Shown piece by piece: positions 1-5,471 of a stretch of 5,471 nt of DNA. Location: assembly GCA_028277295.1 (NCBI GenBank), contig JANQGN010000138.1:1-5471 (forward strand). Direction: 5' to 3'. The stretch is from Rhodospira sp. (GTDB taxonomy: Bacteria > Pseudomonadota > Alphaproteobacteria > Rhodospirillales > Rhodospirillaceae). Each line of letters opens with the position of its first letter. Position 1 is the first letter of the stretch. Below the pieces are notes generated by a model, which did not search any database, was not told the origin of the DNA, and saw nothing but the letters and a program-made list of their open reading frames with translations. The position numbers and the translations under genes are program-made.

Positions 1-29
1 ACGACAACACTCCGAGGGAGACCGGGCGG

Positions 30-1451
30 ATGGCTGGAAAGACCTACAAGGCGGGCGTGAAGGAGTATCGGGAAACCTATTGGGACCCGAACTATACCCC
101 CCGCGAGAGCGATTTCCTGGCGGTGTTCAAGGTGGTGCCGCAGGAGGGCGTGCCCCGCGAGGAAGCGGCGGCGGCCGTCTGCGCCGAGTCGTCCACCGCC
201 ACCTGGACCACGGTGTGGACCGACCTGCTGACCGACCTGGACTACTACAAGGGTCGCGCCTACGCCATCGAGGACGTGCCGGGCGACGACGAGTCCTTCT
301 ACGCCTTCATCGCCTATCCCATGGGCCTGTTCGAGGAAGGCTCGGTGGTCAACGTGTTCACCTCGCTGGTGGGCAACGTGTTCGGCTTCAAGGCGGTGCG
401 CAGCCTGCGCCTGGAGGATGTGCGCTTCCCGCTGTGGTTCGTCACCACCTGCGACGGTCCGCCCCACGGCATCCAGGTGGAGCGCGACAAGCTGGACAAG
501 TACGGCCGGGGGCTGCTGGGCTGCACCATCAAGCCGAAGCTGGGCCTGTCGGCCAAGAACTACGGCCGCGCCGTCTACGAGTGCCTGCGCGGCGGCCTGG
601 ACTTCACCAAGGACGACGAGAACGTCAACAGCCAGCCGTTCATGCGCTGGCGCGACCGTTTCCTGTTCTGCCAGGAGGCCATCGAGAAGTCCGAGGCCGA
701 GACCGGCGAGCGCAAGGGTCACTACATGAACGTGACCGCGCCCAACGTCGAGGAGATGTACAAGCGCGCCGAGTTCGCCAAGGAGATCGGAACCCCGATC
801 ATCATGAGCGACTACCTGACCATCGGCTGGGCCGCGCACGCCAGCCTGTCGCGCTGGTGCCGTGACAACGGCATGCTGTTGCACGTTCACCGCGCCATGC
901 ACGGCGTGATTGACCGCAACCCCAAGCACGGCATCAACTTCCGCGTGCTGGCCAAGCTGCTGCGGCTGCTGGGCGGCGACCACCTGCATTCCGGCACCGT
1001 GGTCGGCAAGCTGGAGGGCGATCGCGCCTCGACCCTGGGGTGGATCGACCTGATGCGTGACCGTTATGTCAAGGAAGACCGCGCGCGCGGCATCTTCTTC
1101 GACCAGGATTGGGGCCAGATGCCCAGCGTCTTCCCGGTGGCCTCCGGCGGCATCCACGTCTGGCACATGCCAGCGCTGGTGTCGATCTTCGGGGACGAGG
1201 CCGTGTTCCAGTTCGGCGGTGGCACCATTGGCCACCCCTGGGGCAACGCCGCCGGCGCCTGCGCCAACCGGGTCGCCCTGGAAGCCTGCACCCAGGCCCG
1301 CAACGAGGGGCGCCACCTGGAGAAGGAAGGCAAGGACATCCTCACCGAGGCCGCCAGGCACAGCCCGGAACTGAAGATCGCCATGGAGACCTGGAAGGAG
1401 ATCAAGTTCGAGTTCGACACCGTCGACAAGCTCGACGTGGCGCACCGCTGA
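30..1451 (+). CDS. cbbL: RuBisCO large subunit, form IA
   Basis: This 473-residue protein is the catalytic large chain of ribulose-1,5-bisphosphate carboxylase/oxygenase, which fixes CO2 onto RuBP in the Calvin cycle and assembles as L8S8 with CbbS in the cytoplasm. The N-terminus (KTYKAGVKEYRETYW) and the length are typical of form IA. Catalytic residues are all readable: E53, N116, K168 and K170 (TIKPK), the carbamylated K194 with metal ligands D196 and E197 (KDDEN), H287 and R288, H320, loop-6 K327 (GTVVGKLEG), S372 (ASGG) and the phosphate-binding glycines in FGGGT. These match spinach numbering minus 7. The C-terminus (DKLDVAHR) is the normal form IA end, so the gene is complete. The ATG is preceded by GAGGGAG at 14-20, nine bases upstream. 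The following cbbS, cbbQ and cbbO indicate the non-carboxysomal IAq type. Unusual substitutions include G161 in GRGLLG, T139, S260, I265 and L314. Confidence 0.98.
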   Translation: MAGKTYKAGVKEYRETYWDPNYTPRESDFLAVFKVVPQEGVPREEAAAAVCAESSTATWTTVWTDLLTDLDYYKGRAYAIEDVPGDDESFYAFIAYPMGLFEEGSVVNVFTSLVGNVFGFKAVRSLRLEDVRFPLWFVTTCDGPPHGIQVERDKLDKYGRGLLGCTIKPKLGLSAKNYGRAVYECLRGGLDFTKDDENVNSQPFMRWRDRFLFCQEAIEKSEAETGERKGHYMNVTAPNVEEMYKRAEFAKEIGTPIIMSDYLTIGWAAHASLSRWCRDNGMLLHVHRAMHGVIDRNPKHGINFRVLAKLLRLLGGDHLHSGTVVGKLEGDRASTLGWIDLMRDRYVKEDRARGIFFDQDWGQMPSVFPVASGGIHVWHMPALVSIFGDEAVFQFGGGTIGHPWGNAAGACANRVALEACTQARNEGRHLEKEGKDILTEAARHSPELKIAMETWKEIKFEFDTVDKLDVAHR

Positions 1452-1461
1452 TCGGCCGGAC

Positions 1462-1490
1462 CGGGGCGCCCGGACCAACGGGGCGCCCCG
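1462..1490 (+). promoter_or_regulatory. GC-rich intercistronic hairpin between cbbL and cbbS
   Basis: A perfect 10-bp stem (1462-1471 with 1481-1490, core CGGGGCGCC/GGCGCCCCG) closes a 9-base loop and is followed by only three T residues before C. It begins 10 bases after the cbbL stop and ends 49 bases before the cbbS start. It resembles a Rho-independent terminator with a poor U-tract, so partial termination or 3'-end protection of cbbL mRNA are both plausible. The structure is read directly; the function is inferred. The arms look like an imperfect duplication, because CCGGACC (1456-1462 and 1470-1476) and GGGGCGCC (1463-1470 and 1480-1487) each occur twice. Confidence 0.6.
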
Positions 1491-1539
1491 TTTCGCCTCC
1501 TCCGACCCAGACCCATCGCTCGATCAAAGGATCACGACC

Positions 1540-1896
1540 ATGAGCACCATGCAGGACTATCCCTCGCGCCTGTCCAACCCGAACAGCCGCAAGCTGGGCA
1601 CCTTCTCCTACCTGCCGCAGATGACCGCCGACCAGCTGCGCCGGCAGATCGAGTATATCATCTCCAAGGGCTGGAACCCGGCCATCGAACACACCGAGCC
1701 CGAGTTCGCGGCAAGCAACTACTGGTACATGTGGAAGCTGCCCATGTTCGGCGAAACCGACATCGACACCATCCTGGCCGAGATCGCGGCCTGCAAGCAG
1801 AGCAACCCCGGCCACCACGTGCGCCTGATCGGGTATGACAACATCCGTCAGACACAGGGCGCCAACATGGTGGTCCACCGCGCCGAGATGGACTGA
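1540..1896 (+). CDS. cbbS: RuBisCO small subunit, form IA
   Basis: This 118-residue protein is the small subunit that caps the L8 core of form I RuBisCO and stabilises and tunes the enzyme. Recognisable family signatures are MQDYPSRL near the N-terminus, GTFSYLPQMT (residues about 20-29), the helix QLRRQIEYIISKGWNPAIEH, the strongly conserved YWYMWKLPMFG, DTILAEIAAC and the C-terminal VRLIGYDNIRQTQGANMVVHR. Length is normal for proteobacterial form IA small subunits, and there is no carboxysomal or chloroplast-like extension. The chosen ATG at 1540 has AAAGGA at 1526-1531 with an 8-base spacer. An internal ATG at 1549 (Met4) would start exactly at the family motif MQDY but has no better ribosome binding site. 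It lies 88 bases after cbbL, separated by a strong hairpin, and is almost certainly cotranscribed with it. Confidence 0.97.
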   Translation: MSTMQDYPSRLSNPNSRKLGTFSYLPQMTADQLRRQIEYIISKGWNPAIEHTEPEFAASNYWYMWKLPMFGETDIDTILAEIAACKQSNPGHHVRLIGYDNIRQTQGANMVVHRAEMD

Positions 1897-1923
1897 GGGG
1901 CATCAGGAACCGCTCCCCTTTTG
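1896..1923 (+). terminator. weak terminator-like hairpin after cbbS
   Basis: AGGGG (1896-1900) pairs with CCCCT (1915-1919) around a 14-base loop, followed by a T-rich run (TTTTG, then TTGT). It overlaps the last base of the cbbS stop codon. The stem is only 5 bp, so termination would be partial at best. It could help make cbbLS the most abundant part of the transcript. The structure is seen; the role is inferred. Confidence 0.35.
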
Positions 1924-1953
1924 TTGTAACGTAGCCAGCCCTAACCAGACCTT

Positions 1954-2056
1954 GTCATTGCGAGGAGCGTGAGCTCCGAAGCAATCCAGGGCAGCGGGCG
2001 CATGTCTCCGCTCTGGATTGCTTCGCCCGTATCAAGAGATGCGGGCTCGCAATGAG
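1954..2056. repeat. 103-bp palindromic intergenic repeat, copy 1 (cloverleaf-like)
   Basis: The left end (GTCATTGCGAGGAGC...) and right end (...CTCGCAATGAG) are the termini of a palindromic repeat also present at 3131-3233. The first 39 bases match copy 2 at 36 positions. Predicted pairings are an outer stem 1955-1964 with 2046-2055 (10 bp), hairpin A GGAGC-GTGA-GCTCC at 1964-1977, a central stem 1977-1989 with 2013-2025 (13 bp perfect) extended by 1993-1997 with 2008-2012 after a 3-base bulge, and hairpin B 2025-2033 with 2038-2046 (9 bp including one G-T, loop AAGA). Junction bases are shared between neighbouring stems. Adjacent helices therefore make a cloverleaf shape. It lies between cbbS and cbbQ, and its right end is just upstream of the cbbQ ribosome binding site. 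Repeats with these ends (CATTGCGAGGAG...GAAGCAATCCAG) resemble a family scattered in many bacterial genomes; that is from memory, without a search. Confidence 0.85.
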
Positions 2057-2088
2057 GTGTGGTCCGAGCCACATTTCCGCGACCCCGC

Positions 2089-2093
2089 AGGAG
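2089..2093 (+). promoter_or_regulatory. ribosome binding site deciding the cbbQ start
   Basis: AGGAG sits six bases before the ATG at 2100. The in-frame upstream ATG at 2052 lies inside the right end of the palindromic repeat and would add 16 residues unlike the CbbQ family N-terminus. The start at 2100 is therefore preferred. Confidence 0.8.
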
Positions 2094-2099
2094 CCTTCC

Positions 2100-2912
2100 A
2101 TGTCGGACGACATCGCCGCCCAGTACCGCATCGAGACCGAGCCCTACTACCGGCCCGTCGGCTCCGAGGTGGCTCTGTTCCGCGCCGCCCATGCCCGGCG
2201 CATGCCGGTGATGCTCAAGGGACCGACCGGCTGCGGCAAGACCCGCTTCGTGGAGCATATGGCCTACACCCTGGGCCGGCCGCTGATCACCGTGGCCTGC
2301 AACGAGGACATGACCGCCTCGGATCTGGTCGGCCGCTACCTGCTGGATCGCGACGGCACCCGGTGGCACGACGGCCCGCTGACCGTGGCCGCGCGCATCG
2401 GCGCCATCTGCTACCTGGATGAGGTGGTGGAGGCCCGCCAGGATACCGTGGTGGTCATCCACCCGCTGACCGACCATCGCCGCGTCCTGCCTTTGGACAA
2501 GAAGGGCGAGTTGCTGCACGCCCACGACGCCTTCCAGCTGGTGATTTCCTACAACCCGGGCTACCAGAGCCTGATGAAGGACCTGAAGCAGTCCACCAAG
2601 CAGCGCTTCGGGGCACTGTCCTTCGACTACCCCGAGGCCCCGGTGGAGGCCGAGATCGTCTCCCGCGAGACCGGCTGCGCCGCCGACGTGGCCGCAAAGC
2701 TGGTGCAGATCGCCCACCGCGCCCGCAACCTGCGCGGCCATGGCCTGGACGAGGGCATCTCGACCCGCCTGCTGGTCTACGCCGGGCAGATGATCGCCGA
2801 GGGCATCGAGCCGGCCCACGCCTGCCAGATGACCCTGGTCACGCCACTGACCGATGATCCGGACATGCGCGAGACCCTGGAGGCGGCGGTCGCCACGTTC
2901 TTTACGGGGTGA
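2100..2912 (+). CDS. cbbQ: CbbQ, MoxR-class AAA+ ATPase of the CbbQO RuBisCO activase
   Basis: This 270-residue AAA+ ATPase of the CbbQ/NirQ/NorQ group forms a hexameric motor with CbbO that reactivates RuBisCO blocked by tight-binding sugar phosphates. The N-terminus (YRIETEPYYRPVGSEV) is typical of the family. Visible motifs are Walker A GPTGCGKT at residues 41-48, a conserved N-E-D-M-T-A-S-D-L-G segment at 68-78, Walker B ICYLDE at 103-108, sensor-1 Asn152 in SYNPGYQ, and a candidate arginine finger around R169 in TKQRF. The C-terminal part (about 190-270) is the expected helical lid. Length is normal and no key residue is missing. It lies 203 bases after cbbS and 366 bases before cbbO, wider gaps than one expects in a compact operon, because repeats fill both. 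NorQ is an alternative by family, but the upstream cbbLS makes CbbQ nearly certain. Confidence 0.95.
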   Translation: MSDDIAAQYRIETEPYYRPVGSEVALFRAAHARRMPVMLKGPTGCGKTRFVEHMAYTLGRPLITVACNEDMTASDLVGRYLLDRDGTRWHDGPLTVAARIGAICYLDEVVEARQDTVVVIHPLTDHRRVLPLDKKGELLHAHDAFQLVISYNPGYQSLMKDLKQSTKQRFGALSFDYPEAPVEAEIVSRETGCAADVAAKLVQIAHRARNLRGHGLDEGISTRLLVYAGQMIAEGIEPAHACQMTLVTPLTDDPDMRETLEAAVATFFTG

Positions 2913-2946
2913 TCTCAGTGGCGCTCAACGAAGACCATTGCGTTCC

Positions 2947-3108
2947 CTCGTAGGGTGCGCTCGCGTCCCGACCCGTTTTGGGGACAAAGCGGACCGCTGA
3001 CCAGGAATGGCCGTTTCCTCTGGGAACCGGCCGAGGCACAGCGCACCGCCCGGCCGAGTGATGGTGCGCTGCCGGCCGCGACCGCGGCCGTCGAGCGCAC
3101 CCTACGAG
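2947..3108. repeat. 162-bp multi-hairpin element with 17-bp perfect terminal inverted repeats
   Basis: CTCGTAGGGTGCGCTCG at 2947-2963 is the exact reverse complement of 3092-3108. Between these arms, four further hairpins can be drawn without overlap: 2973-2980 with 2985-2992 (8 bp including one G-T, loop GGGA); 3009-3018 with 3023-3032 (10 bp with one mismatch, loop TCTG); 3039-3047 with 3063-3071 (9 bp); and 3073-3080 with 3083-3090 (a perfect GC-only inverted repeat around AC). No transposase or credible reading frame is present. The GTAGGGTGCG...CGCACCCTAC ends resemble interspersed palindromic repeats seen in many proteobacteria, from memory only. A non-autonomous mobile element or a structured RNA in the cbbQ-cbbO spacer are both possible. 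Confidence 0.8.
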
Positions 3109-3130
3109 CCGCGCGAGCTTTTACTGTCTC

Positions 3131-3233
3131 GTCATTGCGAGGAGCTTTAGCTCCGAAACAATCCAGGGCCAGACCCACCGTCCTTCGCCCTGGATGGCTT
3201 CGTCTCCGTCACGTGACGGGGGCCTGCAATGAC
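3131..3233. repeat. 103-bp palindromic intergenic repeat, copy 2 (cloverleaf-like)
   Basis: This is the second copy of the repeat at 1954-2056, with the same total length (103), the same 39-base left part (three differences) and a 47-base right part. Its pairings are an outer stem 3131-3138 with 3226-3233 (8 bp), hairpin A GGAGC-TTTA-GCTCC at 3141-3154, a central stem with 9 perfect bp (3161-3169 with 3187-3195) plus an imperfect extension, and hairpin B, the 14-bp palindrome CCGTCACGTGACGG at 3206-3219. Hairpin B shares no obvious sequence with that of copy 1 but occupies the same place. It starts 22 bases after the 162-bp element and ends 45 bases before cbbO. Confidence 0.85.
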
Positions 3234-3265
3234 GGTCGCGGACCCTCAAGGGTTCACTCCTCCCC

Positions 3266-3272
3266 GGGAGGG
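3266..3272 (+). promoter_or_regulatory. ribosome binding site deciding the cbbO start
   Basis: GGGAGGG lies six bases before the ATG at 3279, an ideal spacing. It supports this ATG as the cbbO start and shows that cbbO has its own strong translation initiation signal despite the repeat-filled spacer upstream. Confidence 0.8.
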
Positions 3273-3278
3273 CTTCTC

Positions 3279-5471
3279 ATGACCGTCGATCTGGACCAAC
3301 ACCTGGGTGACCTGCTGGCCAAGCACCCGGACCTGCGCGAGCCCCTGAACGCCGCCTGGCACGACGCGACGCGCGTGATGTCCTCGGCCGGCCTGCAAGC
3401 CTACGCCGACGGCGCCCGGGCCATCGGCGCCTTGGGACGGGGCACCGACCCCGTGCACGCCTTCCTGGCCAACATGCCCGCCGTGGTGCGGGAGTGCGGC
3501 GAGGACATCATCGACGATTGCGTCTCGGCGGCACTGCAACTCTCGTCCATGACCTCGGGCGCGGTCATCGCCCTGCTGCTGGCCAGCCTGCCCACGGCGG
3601 CCCGGCGCCTGGGCGATCCGGATTTGCTGCGCGGCTATCTCACGCTGCTCCACCAGATGTCGGCGCGGGCGGCGCGCGGCCTGCGGCCCATGCTCCAGAA
3701 CATCGACGAGCTGCTGTCCAAGCTGACCCTGTCGGGCCTGCGCCGCTGGGCGGACTTCGGCATCGAGGCGTACCGACGCGACCATGACAACCTGGTGCGC
3801 TACTTCGGCCTGCTCAGCCAGGACGCCCGGTCCATGCTCCAACAGGAGCGGCGCGGCACCCTGTTCGTGGACAGTCAGCGACGGCTGAACTTCTATTTGC
3901 GGGCGCTGTGGGGCCGCGACTTTTTCCTGCGCCCCAGCGCCGCCGACCACGAGGGCTTCCGCCCCTATGTGGAGGGCCACGTGGTGCACATGCCCGACGC
4001 CGTGGACGGCGTGGGCGATGTCACCGGCTTCGACCTTTACAAGGCCATGGCCGCCCACATGGCCGCGCACCTGGCCCATACGCCCGCCGCCATGCCCGAC
4101 GAGGGGTTGTCACCGGCCGAGAAGTTCCTTGTGGCCCTGATGGAGGACGCCCGTGTCGAACATGTGGCCTACAGCGCCTTCCCCGGCCTGCGCGACCTGT
4201 GGCGCCGGCTGCTGAGCCTGGACCTGGATCCAGCCGCGCCCGAGCATCCCACCGTCCCGCTGCTGGAGCGGCTGGCCCTGGCCCTGATCGACCCCGAGGC
4301 CCGCACCGGCGACGCCGGCCTGGACGCCCTGGCCGATCGCTTCCACGCCGGCATCGCCGAGGCCCAGGGCGATCCCCTCTTCGCGCGCGGCCTGGGCCTG
4401 GAGTTGTTCGCCCTCCTGAGCGCCCGCGCCGCCGTGCCCAGCCTGCGGGTGCTGGAGTCCATCCGTCTGCCGCATCGCGATGACAACCGCATCGTCTGGA
4501 CGTTCCAGCCCGTCGATCCCCGCGACGCCCTGGACTACGTGCCCGCCAGCCAGCGCCAGGTGCGCAAGACCGTCAGCGTCATGGAGATGGTCAACGAGAT
4601 CGACTGCGAACTGGCCGGGGATGACGCCCAGGAGATCTGGCGCCTGGAGACGTCCTTCTGGCTGGACCAGGAAGCCTGCACCATCAACGACCTGGAGGGC
4701 AAGGAGCCGGTCTCCGACCCGTTCCACTATCAGGAATGGGACCACCAGGTGCAGCTATACCGTCCCGACTGGGCGACGGTGTACGAACGCCGCACCCCGC
4801 GCGGCCTGCCCGGGGACATCGATGGCATCCTGGAGGCCCACCGGCCCATCACCCACACGATCCGCCGCATCATCGACACCCTCCAGCCCCAGGGGGTGCA
4901 ACGCCTGCGCAACCTGGAGGACGGCGACGAGATCGACATCAACGCCGCGGTCGACGCCATGGTGGACATCCGCGCCGGTCGCCAGCCAGACCCGCGCATC
5001 ACGCTGCGCAACGTCATCAACCGCCGTGACCTGGCGGTGGTGCTGCTGCTGGACCTGTCGGAATCCACCAACGACCTGTTGCCCGCCATGGATGACGGCG
5101 AGAGCGACGCCGCCGAGGCGCCGGACGGCATTGTTCCGGGTCAGCCGCGCACGGTGCTGGACCTGACCCGCGAGGCCACGGCCCTGGTGGCCACCGCCAT
5201 CCAGGGCATCGGCGATCCTTTCGCCATCCATGGCTTCTCGTCCGACAGCCGCCATGATGTCCAGTACGTGCGCTTCAAGGACTTCGGCCAGAGCCTGGAC
5301 GAGGGCGTGAAGGCCCGCCTGGCCGGCATGCGCGGCGGCCTGTCCACCCGCATGGGCGCGGCCATGCGTCATGCCGCCGCCCACCTGCTGAAGCGGCCGG
5401 AGCGGCGCAAGCTGCTGCTGCTGGTCACCGACGGCGCCCCCGCCGACGTGGACGAGCGCGACCCGGCCCAC
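3279..5471 (+). CDS. cbbO: CbbO, vWA-domain adaptor of the CbbQO RuBisCO activase (partial, 3' end outside window)
   Basis: Reading from this ATG stays open for 731 codons to the window edge with no stop, so the gene is truncated by the window, not broken. CbbO is the CbbQ partner that docks the ATPase onto RuBisCO through its C-terminal von Willebrand factor A domain. The long N-terminal part (residues 1 to about 580, starting MTVDLDQHLGDLLAKHPDL) is mostly alpha-helical in composition and NorD/CbbO-like. The vWA domain shows all three metal-ion-dependent adhesion site (MIDAS) elements: DLSES at 592-596 (DxSxS), Thr690 in LSTRMGAAMRHAA, and Asp718 in LLLVTDGAPAD. The segment GDPFAIHGFSSDSRHDVQY and the final DVDERDP match the family. 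From the usual family length, roughly 60-70 residues should follow. An acidic stretch (605-616) directly after the first MIDAS motif looks like an insertion. NorD is the nearest alternative, excluded by the cbb context. Confidence 0.94.
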   Translation, partial: MTVDLDQHLGDLLAKHPDLREPLNAAWHDATRVMSSAGLQAYADGARAIGALGRGTDPVHAFLANMPAVVRECGEDIIDDCVSAALQLSSMTSGAVIALLLASLPTAARRLGDPDLLRGYLTLLHQMSARAARGLRPMLQNIDELLSKLTLSGLRRWADFGIEAYRRDHDNLVRYFGLLSQDARSMLQQERRGTLFVDSQRRLNFYLRALWGRDFFLRPSAADHEGFRPYVEGHVVHMPDAVDGVGDVTGFDLYKAMAAHMAAHLAHTPAAMPDEGLSPAEKFLVALMEDARVEHVAYSAFPGLRDLWRRLLSLDLDPAAPEHPTVPLLERLALALIDPEARTGDAGLDALADRFHAGIAEAQGDPLFARGLGLELFALLSARAAVPSLRVLESIRLPHRDDNRIVWTFQPVDPRDALDYVPASQRQVRKTVSVMEMVNEIDCELAGDDAQEIWRLETSFWLDQEACTINDLEGKEPVSDPFHYQEWDHQVQLYRPDWATVYERRTPRGLPGDIDGILEAHRPITHTIRRIIDTLQPQGVQRLRNLEDGDEIDINAAVDAMVDIRAGRQPDPRITLRNVINRRDLAVVLLLDLSESTNDLLPAMDDGESDAAEAPDGIVPGQPRTVLDLTREATALVATAIQGIGDPFAIHGFSSDSRHDVQYVRFKDFGQSLDEGVKARLAGMRGGLSTRMGAAMRHAAAHLLKRPERRKLLLLVTDGAPADVDERDPAH

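Noticed and set aside
1921..1950. Possible promoter for cbbQ (TTGTTG with a downstream TAACC)
   Set aside because: The -10 match is poor and nothing else supports it, so it cannot be told from chance.
2052..2099. Upstream ATG extending CbbQ by 16 residues
   Set aside because: It lies in the terminus of the 103-bp repeat and has no family similarity, whereas the ATG at 2100 has AGGAG at the right spacing.
1897..2099. Carboxysome operon context for a form IA enzyme
   Set aside because: cbbS is followed by cbbQ and cbbO with no csoS2, csoSCA or shell genes, which fits the non-carboxysomal IAq type.
1941..2819. 292-codon open frame on the minus strand opposite cbbQ
   Set aside because: It is antisense to the clear CbbQ frame, is rich in Gly, Ala, Val, Gln and His as expected from reverse-reading GC-biased codons, and begins or ends within a repeat. 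No domain is recognisable.
2915..3178. 87-codon minus-strand ORF in the cbbQ-cbbO spacer
   Set aside because: Its peptide (containing LDCFGAKAPRNDE) is the translation of the palindromic repeat and the 162-bp element. Such peptides are typical spurious ORFs from this kind of repeat.
1954..3233. CRISPR array
   Set aside because: Only two long palindromic copies are present, more than 1 kb apart with a gene between them. There is no regular repeat-spacer pattern.
3246..4079. 277-codon open frame on the minus strand opposite cbbO
   Set aside because: It is a codon-bias shadow of CbbO with the same Gly/Val/Gln/His-rich composition and no motif. The + strand frame has a strong ribosome binding site and family motifs.
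4755..5471. Minus-strand open frame opposite the CbbO vWA region
   Set aside because: It is antisense to the MIDAS-bearing vWA domain of CbbO, with low-complexity composition and no family features.

Overview
The window carries a nearly complete cbbLSQO locus, all on the + strand. It encodes form IA RuBisCO large subunit (cbbL) and small subunit (cbbS), followed by the two parts of the CbbQO-type RuBisCO activase: the MoxR-class AAA+ ATPase CbbQ and the von Willebrand factor A (vWA) adaptor CbbO. CbbO runs off the right edge without a stop. The DNA is GC-rich and the codons are strongly G/C-ending. Gene order and protein type point to an autotrophic proteobacterium that uses the Calvin cycle with a non-carboxysomal (IAq-type) enzyme, since no csoS genes follow cbbS. 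The intergenic repeat style would suit an alphaproteobacterium, but that is a guess and no species can be named.

Layout: 1-29 is a short leader with the cbbL ribosome binding site; 30-1451 is cbbL; 1452-1539 is a spacer with a strong 10-bp GC hairpin; 1540-1896 is cbbS, followed by a weak terminator-like hairpin. The gap 1897-2099 contains a 103-bp palindromic repeat (copy 1, 1954-2056). cbbQ is 2100-2912. The 366-bp gap 2913-3278 contains a 162-bp multi-hairpin element bounded by 17-bp perfect inverted repeats (2947-3108) and a second 103-bp repeat (copy 2, 3131-3233). cbbO runs from 3279 past 5471.

How the genes work together: CbbL and CbbS form the L8S8 carboxylase. CbbQ hexamers with CbbO form a motor that remodels inhibited RuBisCO so that tight-binding sugar phosphates are released. 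All expected catalytic and nucleotide- or metal-binding residues can be read in CbbL, CbbQ and CbbO.

The protein-coding content is a known system and I do not see an undescribed protein machine. The least explained part is the intergenic DNA. The two 103-bp copies keep a cloverleaf-like fold although one hairpin differs completely in sequence, and a third, unrelated structured element sits beside copy 2. These elements split the locus into cbbLS, cbbQ and cbbO segments and may affect the ratio of RuBisCO to its activase.
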